This document shows, in pieces, positions 34,838 through 42,483 of a stretch of DNA of 64,000 bases. How positions within the stretch are numbered: position 1 is the first letter of the stretch; the number at the start of each line of letters is the position of its first letter. A program made the translations under genes and the position numbers. The notes beneath the pieces were generated by a model, which saw only the letters and a list, made by a program, of their open reading frames with translations, was not told where the DNA came from and made no database searches. This DNA is from Flavobacterium soyae. GTDB lineage: Bacteria > Bacteroidota > Bacteroidia > Flavobacteriales > Flavobacteriaceae. The DNA lies in the NCBI RefSeq assembly GCF_021245985.1, contig NZ_JAJQXA010000002.1, forward strand, positions 432,376 to 496,375. The letters run 5' to 3'.

Positions 34838-37129
34838 TTAGTGTCTCTTTAGCGTTCCATTACTGTTTTTTAATACTTTGATTTGTAATAGTAATTTGTC
34901 TTTTATTTTAATTCTTAATCTTTGGTAATCATCCCAGTAATCAACTTTGTATTTTAATCCTTTATTGGCATAACCTCCTATTTGTCTAATGTATTCGAGC
35001 TCTAACAAGCTTTGCAGATAGCGGTGTATCTGGCTTTTACTCATATTAAAGGCTTGTCTTATTTCCCGCTGGGTAAAATCATTTTCTTTGTTTTTAAGAT
35101 GCTTTTTCAGGCGTTCAAAAAACTGTCTTAAACTCCCGTCGAGTTCATCGACTTTTAAAATAATGCTTTCAAAAAGCACTTCTGTTGCCTGCTGTAAATC
35201 TTCTATTTCGGTAATGAGTTTATCGTTTTTCAGTTCCCTGTTCTGCTGGTTGATAATAGTGATCTGTCTGACGATGCTTTGGAACATTTCGTTTAAACGC
35301 CTTATTTTGTGTACTTCTTCGGGCAGTTCCAGTTTGGTGGCGTAAGGGTTTATTACTTCATAAGTCTTTAAATTTCTAATGATCTGCTGCAGCTCGTTCC
35401 TTGCTTTTTCCTGATCTGCAGGTTCTATTTCTCCGGCATATTTTCGGTTTTGATAGTCTATAATTCTTCGGCTCTGTTCTGCGCTTTCATCAACGGCAAG
35501 CAGAAAACTCCGGCTCATATTATCTTCGTAAAGCTCGCCTTTTGTCGTGGCTGATAAACTGCTGAAAATGCCTTTTACTTCTTTCTTGGTCGATTTTATA
35601 TTTCCTTTTTTGTCTTTGATCGATACGGAACTCGATAATCTTTGATTGCTTATGAGTTCCCGCATAGCAAACATGGCTTCTTCTTTCAGACCGTCCAGGT
35701 CTTCTATAACCAGTACTTTATTTACCAGTTCATATTCGCCCCAATTGTACAAACTGCTTTCTGTAATTCTTGTAAACCGCAGTACATCTTCGGGCGGGAT
35801 CAGGTCAGCTATTTTACTGATCAGGTGCGTTTTTCCTGATCCTGAACTTCCCTGAACTATCGCATGTAACGGGCTTTTAGTTTTATAACTTGATGCAATG
35901 ATAAAGAGCAGTAATCTTGAGTTTTCCTCGCCTATAATTCCGCTTTTCTCGATCAGTTTGTTGATCTGCTGTAAAACATCATTCTGCTTTAAAATGCTTA
36001 TAGGTTCTTGTTCTGCCACAGATTTAAAGGATCTCTTTTGATCTGTTTTTTCAGAGGAAAATAAAACTGTTTTCCGCTGTTCTAAAAGTGCCGTAAATAT
36101 TTCTTGTTCATGCAGCTGCAGGGTTTCGTTTATGTCTTTGCTTGGCAGTTCTATTGTCGATATTATCAGCGCAGGATTCATAACCCTAAACTCATTGGCA
36201 TATTTTACTGCTGCTGTTTTCCCTGCATCATCATTATCAAAAGCAAAAATAATTTCTTCTAATTCTTGTAATTCTTTGATGGCATTTTGGATTTCTTCGT
36301 TTAAGCCGTTTGTGCCGTAACAAGCCAGTAAACTGTAATTTTCTTTAATTTTATCGATCTGCAGTAAACTTGCGCAGTCAATAATACTTTCGGTCAGGAT
36401 TAGTTTTTGGGTTTCCTTTTTTGGATAATTTGGATAAAGCCCTGATCTGTTTTTAAGATAAAAATGTTTGGCTTCTTTTTCATTTATCGTACTTCTAAAA
36501 TAAAAGCTTACGATTTGGTTTTCTTTATTTCTCAGCGGAAAAACAATTGATTTGTTTCCAAAAGGTTTATACGCCTGCCCGCCTGTACGGCTGTTAGTTC
36601 CTCCTAAATTCAGCAGGCCGTAATCTAAACAGCTCTGGATAAGTTTTTCGTCTTTGCGTTCTCCATGATGGAACTGCCCTGAGTTAAACCCTATTTCTAA
36701 AAGGTCTATGTTTAGATTTCTTTCCCTGCAGTAATCCTTTGCAGGACTGCTGTTAAAAATCCCTTTTCTAAAACTCTGGAACATTCTTTCTAAGAAAATG
36801 ATTTTATCATTTTCGCCGTAAGCTTTTGGCTTTATGCTGTAAGCTTTTGGACTTTCTATTTTTGACATTGGACTTTGGGCTAATTCAGTACACTTTTTTA
36901 AGGCTTCGTGTTTAGTAAGTTTTTCATAATCCTGAACAAATTGTATCACATCGCCTTTTTTATCACAACCGTGGCATTTGTAAAAATCTTTTTCAAGATT
37001 TACCTGTAAACTCGGCTTTTTATCCTCATGAAAAGGACAAAGAAGCATCTTGTTTTTATTGGGCTTTAAGTTGTAATGATCCAGTACAGCAGACAGATTT
37101 AGGCTTTGCTTGATTTCTTGTATGGTCAT
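34838..37129 (-). CDS. CHC2 zinc-finger/Toprim primase fused to a P-loop ATPase
   Basis: A 763-residue protein. Residues 1-80 are a CHC2 primase zinc finger (Cys31, His34, Cys52, Cys55). A Toprim domain follows (Glu247 in LTESIIDCA; FDNDDAG at 297-303). A P-loop ATPase has Walker A GSSGSGKT at 427-434 and Walker B VLVIEDLDG at 472-480. The C-terminus carries a winged helix-like region (FTQREIRQAFNMSKSQIHRY). This is a primase-ATPase replication protein of the type carried by plasmids, phages and integrative elements. The ATPase part does not show obvious DnaB helicase motifs. It sits 8 bp downstream of a small gene and upstream of two recombinases. Confidence 0.85.
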   Translation of the reverse strand: MTIQEIKQSLNLSAVLDHYNLKPNKNKMLLCPFHEDKKPSLQVNLEKDFYKCHGCDKKGDVIQFVQDYEKLTKHEALKKCTELAQSPMSKIESPKAYSIKPKAYGENDKIIFLERMFQSFRKGIFNSSPAKDYCRERNLNIDLLEIGFNSGQFHHGERKDEKLIQSCLDYGLLNLGGTNSRTGGQAYKPFGNKSIVFPLRNKENQIVSFYFRSTINEKEAKHFYLKNRSGLYPNYPKKETQKLILTESIIDCASLLQIDKIKENYSLLACYGTNGLNEEIQNAIKELQELEEIIFAFDNDDAGKTAAVKYANEFRVMNPALIISTIELPSKDINETLQLHEQEIFTALLEQRKTVLFSSEKTDQKRSFKSVAEQEPISILKQNDVLQQINKLIEKSGIIGEENSRLLLFIIASSYKTKSPLHAIVQGSSGSGKTHLISKIADLIPPEDVLRFTRITESSLYNWGEYELVNKVLVIEDLDGLKEEAMFAMRELISNQRLSSSVSIKDKKGNIKSTKKEVKGIFSSLSATTKGELYEDNMSRSFLLAVDESAEQSRRIIDYQNRKYAGEIEPADQEKARNELQQIIRNLKTYEVINPYATKLELPEEVHKIRRLNEMFQSIVRQITIINQQNRELKNDKLITEIEDLQQATEVLFESIILKVDELDGSLRQFFERLKKHLKNKENDFTQREIRQAFNMSKSQIHRYLQSLLELEYIRQIGGYANKGLKYKVDYWDDYQRLRIKIKDKLLLQIKVLKNSNGTLKRH

Positions 37130-37138
37130 AATTCCTTT

Positions 37139-37375
37139 TTAAAGGGTTTGTTTTTCTGTCACACTTATACCTAATGTTGTCGAGTCAGCACTTAAGCCTA
37201 TTTCTAAATCACAATTTTCTATGGGAACTCCAAAATGTTTCAGCCACACTTTTGAGATAAAAAAAGAATAATTTAATCTGCGGCAGCCATTATCTAACTG
37301 GTAACAATTATAATAAGCGGTGATTCTTTTTACTTTACCCACATAATGGTATTTTTTTCTTGGTTTAATTTTCAT
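37139..37375 (-). CDS. Small basic protein of the mobile module
   Basis: 78 residues, basic N-terminus (MKIKPRKKYHYVGKVKRI) and no recognisable domain. It is the first gene of the minus-strand module; the primase-like gene starts 9 bp after its stop, so the two are co-transcribed. A role in element replication or excision control is possible only by position. Confidence 0.6.
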   Translation of the reverse strand: MKIKPRKKYHYVGKVKRITAYYNCYQLDNGCRRLNYSFFISKVWLKHFGVPIENCDLEIGLSADSTTLGISVTEKQTL

Positions 37376-37454
37376 AGTGCATCGTTTTTAAATTAGTCAG
37401 GGTTGCTGGAGTTATCTTGATTAAAAAAAAAATAAAAATTTATTCCTGTTATTA

Positions 37455-37474
37455 TTAGATACAAATGTATCTAA
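37455..37474 (+). promoter_or_regulatory. Palindromic operator between XRE copy 2 and the mobile module
   Basis: Same 20-bp palindrome as at 28903-28922. Here it also lies about 80 bp upstream of the divergent mobile-module operon, so an XRE protein bound here could control both. The -7 element of the XRE gene is TAAATTTG at 37527-37534. Confidence 0.6.
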
Positions 37475-37576
37475 TTGTTTTCAACAACACAAATCCTATC
37501 CGATTTTTTTATATCCTATAATTGCTTAAATTTGCCATATCACATCAATATCATTAACTTTTATCCCTTTTTAGAC

Positions 37577-37918
37577 ATGAACACAGGTGCTATTATATCG
37601 CAATTAAGAGACAAAAACGGTTTCTCACAAAGTGATCTTGCCGAGAAAAGTCAAGTATCAAGAGTTATGATTGGTAAATATGAAAGAGGCGAAGCTGTAC
37701 CTTCTATTGATGCAGCCAAAAAAATTGCCGATGCACTTGGGGTTTCTTTAGATTATTTGGTTGGTGTGACCAGTCAGACTTCTTTTGATAAAAGAACACT
37801 TGAACGTATTATTGATCTGGAACTTCTCGAAGAAAGTAAAAAACAAACTCTATATGATTTAATTGATACCTACATTCGTGATTTTAAAACAAGAAAAGCT
37901 TTTGCCAACGTAGGATAA
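37577..37918 (+). CDS. XRE-family regulator, copy 2
   Basis: Encodes the same 113-residue Cro/C1-type protein as 29025-29366. The start is ATG 37577, 42 bp after the -7 element. The only base differences seen in the coding part are silent (for example gcc for gct, gtg for gtc). This copy is divergent from the primase/recombinase module, the classical layout of an element repressor, so it may be the original and copy 1 the duplicate. Both copies carry the same operator, terminator and downstream palindromic repeat. Confidence 0.9.
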   Translation: MNTGAIISQLRDKNGFSQSDLAEKSQVSRVMIGKYERGEAVPSIDAAKKIADALGVSLDYLVGVTSQTSFDKRTLERIIDLELLEESKKQTLYDLIDTYIRDFKTRKAFANVG

Positions 37919-37938
37919 TATTTTGATTATAAAACACC

Positions 37939-37964
37939 AAAACCACTCATTTCCGAGTGGTTTT
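37939..37964 (+). terminator. Terminator of XRE copy 2
   Basis: aaaaccactc / gagtggtttt with a 6-nt loop and T-run, 20 bp after the stop. Confidence 0.85.
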
Positions 37965-38032
37965 TTTATTCTCTTTGTCGATACACTTTGCGGTTGGGTT
38001 TTCAAGACCAAAAGTAAAAAACCACACCAAAG

Positions 38033-38330
38033 CTATGTTACATAATAAGTCATTATAGTGCTACGGCTACGCCCTGCACTATAAACTCATTATGTAAAAT
38101 AACTCGTTTCCATTAGACCACTCAGCAGAGCCGACGCTTCTGCCCGCGCACTAGGTAAGTTTTTTATTTTGCTCAGTCACCGCAAGGGCTAGGCTTGTTT
38201 TTGCTGCATAAATGCCAGGGAATTTTATATTCAAAAGAAAAACAATAAAAGCATTTATGCAGCAAAAACAAGCGCATTTACTAAAGTTTTAAAACACAAA
38301 AAAACCTCGCTGCTGGCGAGGTTTCTTTTC
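38033..38330. repeat. Palindromic repeat family, copy C
   Basis: Large hairpin with arms 38038-38061 and 38076-38097 and an inner loop (tacggctacgccct) that differs from copy B. The conserved block cgacgcttctgcccgcgcac follows, then a nested 23-bp inverted repeat (38193-38215 / 38251-38273) around a 35-bp loop, and a terminator aacctcgc / gcgaggtt near 38303-38325. Confidence 0.85.
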
Positions 38331-38404
38331 TATTTCTCTTTGTCGATTTCCTTTGCGGGCACGGAAAAAATTTCCGCGCTATCGTTGCGCATATCCGCGC
38401 GATC

Positions 38405-38590
38405 GGGGATACAGATGAAACATCTGGAACAATAAAAATCACTAGTTTTGATGGAAAAACCTTAAAAGGGGAATTCAATATTAGTAACTTAACCAATGAT
38501 AATGGTGTTCCATTAGGTTACTGTGACGGTACTAAAATAGTAGAAAAAAGATTCAATATCACCGCAGGTACATTTACGGCTATTCCCTAA
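38405..38590 (+). pseudogene. C-terminal remnant of a lipoprotein-like gene
   Basis: An open frame without a start encodes about 61 residues (ETSGTIKITSFDGKTLKGEF, ending NITAGTFTAIP). The pattern resembles the C-terminal strands of DUF6252-like Bacteroidetes lipoproteins. The 5' part is missing and replaced by repeat C sequence, so the repeat or a recombination event cut the gene. A terminator follows at 38615-38644. Confidence 0.55.
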
Positions 38591-38614
38591 ACATGTAGCA
38601 ACTCCATAAAAACC

Positions 38615-38644
38615 AAAAGCCACTCCGATATTGAAGTGGCTTTT
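38615..38644. terminator. Terminator between lipoprotein remnant and Rhs immunity gene
   Basis: Perfect 10-bp arms aaaagccact / agtggctttt followed by T's on the plus strand. Confidence 0.7.
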
Positions 38645-38727
38645 TTGATTATTGTTGTGAGTACAGTTTATAAACTGCTCTATCCGTTGACGAAATTTAG
38701 TATATTTCCGAGCTATCTGGTTTTATC

Positions 38728-39156
38728 TTATCGAGAAATCCTGCTTAATATAAATTTATAATCTGTATTCAATTGAGAGAGTTCAAGTGTTTCTATATTA
38801 TTTGCAATGTTAAATTTAAAGATAAACTCTGTACCAGTTGCAAAAAAAGCGTTTCTATCATTTGCAGATTTAAAAGAGAAAACAATTCTATCGTTTTTAG
38901 ATGAAAACTGAAAATCACAGTATTTTTTTTCCAAAGATTTTATATTTCCAGTTCCATCTTCAGAAAAAAGTATGGTTGGACACACGTTATACGAGGTCTC
39001 TTCACCACCTCCAGTACTTTTGCACATTTGCCATACACCAAATACAGAACCATCTAATTGTTGTTGTTTTATGTTTATTACTTCTGCCTTTTGTTTTGTA
39101 TTCTTATTACAACATATCAGTGCCAAACTTATAAATATAATTAATTTTGTTTTCAT
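38728..39156 (-). CDS. Lipoprotein, putative immunity protein of the main Rhs
   Basis: 142 residues with a signal peptide and lipobox (LALICC, Cys15 or 16). The mature part has Cys residues and strands (FGVWQMCKSTGGG, VCPTILFSEDGTGNI, NDRIVFSFKSAND, YKFILSRIS) that look like a small lipocalin-type fold. It starts 5 bp after the stop of the complete Rhs gene, so it is the probable immunity partner. Lipid anchoring suggests that protection happens in the periplasm, against a tip that acts there. Family not identified. Confidence 0.65.
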   Translation of the reverse strand: MKTKLIIFISLALICCNKNTKQKAEVINIKQQQLDGSVFGVWQMCKSTGGGEETSYNVCPTILFSEDGTGNIKSLEKKYCDFQFSSKNDRIVFSFKSANDRNAFFATGTEFIFKFNIANNIETLELSQLNTDYKFILSRISR

Positions 39157-39161
39157 GAATA

Positions 39162-42100
39162 TTATTCTTTATGATTAGGTTCGTTTGCTCTCTCTGGTGA
39201 GTTAGTGTCTTTTCTAACTTTATTCTCATTATCAACTGCATTACCAGTATCTGTTTTAGTAATGTATGGTATAGCATGTCCCACTAGCTCATGAGCTAAA
39301 ATATCCGCAGGATTATCAGTCAAAGCATTACCGTTTGTATCTTTTAATCCTACTAATGGATTTCCAGAAATAGTAACATCAGCTTCTTTGGTAACAGTTT
39401 TCGTACCATCTGAATATGTTGTAGTTGTACTCTTCTTACTGGTAACACCTCCACCAGCATCATTATCTACACTTTTTGTTTTGCCTTTTTCTTGAAAGGT
39501 CTGACCTATGGAAATATTTATTTTCTCTTTATCATTTATTGCCGCTACAAGTTGTTTTGAGTAATAAGATGAGAATTTAGAAGAATCCCCACCAGCTTTG
39601 GCTAAATATAAATGACCACTTTTGTTAAAAGCAAAAGTTCCTAATGCTTTACTATTTATCATTTTTAAGACTGTACCTTGGTCTGCTTTATTAGCAACAA
39701 TAATTTCCTTGCCATCAGGGTCGATATATATTATTGGATTATCAGCTACATAATTATATGGACTCAAATTAAAGTATTTCTCCGCTAACGGGTCAATATT
39801 CATCCAACGTCCCAGAGCAGGGTCATAATTCCTTGCTCCATAGTCGTAGAAGTTAAGCCCCAGCTCGTCCTGCAGTTCTTTGCCGTTATACTTATACTTA
39901 TTATTAGTCGTCGTATAATCATTATACCCCTTATGTTTTAAACCAAAAGGGTAATAATTATTCTCTTCAATAATTTCAAGAACATTCTGTGCATTTTTAG
40001 CATAACTTAAGCGAACGTTACCTAAATGGTCTTTATATTGAAACACATACGAATAAATACCATTGTCGTTTTTTACATAGCCTTCAGCTGTTGGGAAAAA
40101 TTCTAAAACAGTATTTTTATATTGAAATCCGTCCAGATAATTTGTTGTCGTCACCGTTGTACCTTCGGTTACAATTTTCTCCAGTTTCTGCCCTGTTGCA
40201 TTGTAAATATACTCAATACTCCCGGTTGTTCCAAAAATTATTTTCTTTGGTAAATTAAGATGGTTGTACTGTATTGCGGTAATGTTTTTGTTTTTATCAA
40301 GAATAAGGTTTCCATTGGCATCATAACCATAATCGTCGCCTGTTTTATTAAAATCATTAAAACCGCTGGTGTTATTGCTGTTATCTAAAACGGTGCTCAG
40401 CTGGTTAGAATTTGCGAGATAAGTATAAGCCAGGTTATCTATTAAAATAGGCTGTATCTGCGGGTCAGTGTCTCCTTTTCGCATTAAAGAGACGATATTT
40501 CCGTTTTTATCGTAGGTCAAATTCTCATCATACGCATTTGTGGTCACGCCGCTTTTTTCGTAAATGGCATTTTTTAATCGGTTTAGGTTATCATATTGAT
40601 AACCGTAGGCACGTTCTATATTATCTGACCCGGTTCTCCACAAAGTTTCAGATATATTTCCGTTATACAGCCCGTTAACACCGCTTATTACAGCCTGGGT
40701 TGCATTATAATTAATTTTAAAAGCAAACAAATCTTTTGGGTCAGTTCCCTGCTGCAAACCTGCTGTTTTGTTAATCTCGGTAAGCCAGCCTCTAATATTG
40801 TAGTTATAATCTACTTTCTGCAAAGGTGCGCCCGTAGTGTTACCAACACTTTTAAGGGTTAGCTGCCCTAAAGCATCATAAGTATTAGCCGCCATAAGCT
40901 GCGCTGTTCCTGCTCCTATTTTGTGGGTATGGGTGAGCAGACGATCCTGAGAAGAATACGTAAATTTTTCTTCGATATTAATTTTTGCACCGCCGCTTAC
41001 ACGCTGGTGTTCTGTCTGGGTTGTAAGTGATTTTCCTGTAAAATCAAGTTCGTTATCGGTATGGCTTACACCAGTTAAATGATTTTTTACATAAGTGCTT
41101 ATCACTCTTCCTTTAGTGTCATAAAAAATTGTAGTTGTTTCTCCTGCAGTAGAAGCAGCCGTGCTTAAAGCTCTTGTCCAGCTTCCGGTTGAGAGTCCTT
41201 TTACATTGGTTAAAACCGGCTTTCCTATTACAGACGCAGGTACTGCCTGAGCACCGGTAAAGGTATAATCATCATAATAATTAACTGTTAAAAGTTTAAA
41301 ACTGGTTGGTGCAATGCTATTTTTATAATTAGCGGCAATTCCATCTATAGTAGTCGCAGCCTTGGTTTCAAACAAAGTTACTGCCGTGTTTTGGTTTCCC
41401 TGCAGTGTAAACCTTGCTGCAGGACTTACTGCCTGACTGCTCCAGCCTGTATAAATCGGTCTGCCGTAAACATCATATTTGGTAATGATCCAGCCTATTG
41501 CAGCATCGTCTTTAAAGGGCGAAAATGCAGGACCTGTCGCGACAACCCTGTCCAGCTTGTCATAAACGATAAACTCCCACTGCTTTCCTGGGAGTTTTTT
41601 CTCGACAAGTCGGTTTTTATTATCGTATTTATACTGGTAGCATAATCCGTTTAAAACATCAGAGGTTATGGTTCCGTCTGCTTTTGGCGGAATTACGTAG
41701 GTCAGGTTTCCATAAATATCATAAACATAATAAGTATCATGTTTTGTTCCGGCATCATAAGTCCTTTTTAAAACAACCTGTCCTTCTTTGTTTTTAAACT
41801 CTACTGTTGAGCCTGCCGTTTCTATCGGGCTTGCAGCGGTATTTTCATCATAAGTTACGTTTTTATAAAGCGCATTTGCGGGATAGTTTCCGGCATCTGA
41901 AAATGAAATTTCATATAAGCCTGATCCTGCTGTCCACGTTGTAATGGCTTTAAATAATTTTACTTCTGCAGCCGTGTTGGTCTGATAGTTTACTTTAATT
42001 TCGTGACCGCTGCCCATTGCCCATGGAGTTCCGGGAGCAGCTTGTTTCAGTACCCTGTTTAATGGTGAAGATTCTAAACTCTTTTGCGAAAACGGATTGG

Positions 42101-42470
42101 CTGTGTTTTCATATTTAGCGGTATTATAAAAATTTATCGCTGCTGTTTCAGCATTTGAGTCAAAAGCCATATTAGTTGAAGATGCTTCATACGGCAGGTA
42201 TTCCTTTACCTGTCTGCCAAAAGCATCGTAACCCATATAGGTTATAATATCTTTTGAGTCAGATGATTGTTTATTTACAATTTGCTGCATTGGCCGTCCA
42301 AGACCATCAAAATAGGTGACGTTTTGAGCAGCCTGATCGATTGTTGGGGCTGTTATTTTTACAAGAGAAGGTTTCTTATAAGTAACGGTTTTAACGTAAT
42401 TTTCGGTTTGTGTCTGGCCTATTGCCGTAAAAGGAAACAAAACCAAAAAAAATTTGATTATATTTTTCAT
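39162..42470 (-). CDS. Rhs/YD-repeat protein with metalloprotease-like toxin tip
   Basis: 1102 residues from ATG 42470, which begins directly at a Sec signal peptide (IIKFFLVLFPFTAIGQ) and lies 13 bp after the upstream gene; an upstream Met at 42530 would overlap that gene and mask the signal. A DUF6443-like domain comes first (VTYFDGLGRPMQQIV), then YD repeats, and the Rhs-associated core (NNYYPFGLKHKGYN ... [13 protein letters not shown] ... YIDPDG, ending near residue 920). The 182-residue tip ends with ADILAHELVGHAIPY and DTGNAVDNENKVRK. HELVGH has one residue more than HExxH but, with the NENKVR Glu, suggests a zinc peptidase-type toxin. A lipoprotein immunity candidate follows. Confidence 0.88.
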   Translation of the reverse strand: MKNIIKFFLVLFPFTAIGQTQTENYVKTVTYKKPSLVKITAPTIDQAAQNVTYFDGLGRPMQQIVNKQSSDSKDIITYMGYDAFGRQVKEYLPYEASSTNMAFDSNAETAAINFYNTAKYENTANPFSQKSLESSPLNRVLKQAAPGTPWAMGSGHEIKVNYQTNTAAEVKLFKAITTWTAGSGLYEISFSDAGNYPANALYKNVTYDENTAASPIETAGSTVEFKNKEGQVVLKRTYDAGTKHDTYYVYDIYGNLTYVIPPKADGTITSDVLNGLCYQYKYDNKNRLVEKKLPGKQWEFIVYDKLDRVVATGPAFSPFKDDAAIGWIITKYDVYGRPIYTGWSSQAVSPAARFTLQGNQNTAVTLFETKAATTIDGIAANYKNSIAPTSFKLLTVNYYDDYTFTGAQAVPASVIGKPVLTNVKGLSTGSWTRALSTAASTAGETTTIFYDTKGRVISTYVKNHLTGVSHTDNELDFTGKSLTTQTEHQRVSGGAKINIEEKFTYSSQDRLLTHTHKIGAGTAQLMAANTYDALGQLTLKSVGNTTGAPLQKVDYNYNIRGWLTEINKTAGLQQGTDPKDLFAFKINYNATQAVISGVNGLYNGNISETLWRTGSDNIERAYGYQYDNLNRLKNAIYEKSGVTTNAYDENLTYDKNGNIVSLMRKGDTDPQIQPILIDNLAYTYLANSNQLSTVLDNSNNTSGFNDFNKTGDDYGYDANGNLILDKNKNITAIQYNHLNLPKKIIFGTTGSIEYIYNATGQKLEKIVTEGTTVTTTNYLDGFQYKNTVLEFFPTAEGYVKNDNGIYSYVFQYKDHLGNVRLSYAKNAQNVLEIIEENNYYPFGLKHKGYNDYTTTNNKYKYNGKELQDELGLNFYDYGARNYDPALGRWMNIDPLAEKYFNLSPYNYVADNPIIYIDPDGKEIIVANKADQGTVLKMINSKALGTFAFNKSGHLYLAKAGGDSSKFSSYYSKQLVAAINDKEKINISIGQTFQEKGKTKSVDNDAGGGVTSKKSTTTTYSDGTKTVTKEADVTISGNPLVGLKDTNGNALTDNPADILAHELVGHAIPYITKTDTGNAVDNENKVRKDTNSPERANEPNHKE

Positions 42471-42483
42471 ACTGTTTTTGGTT

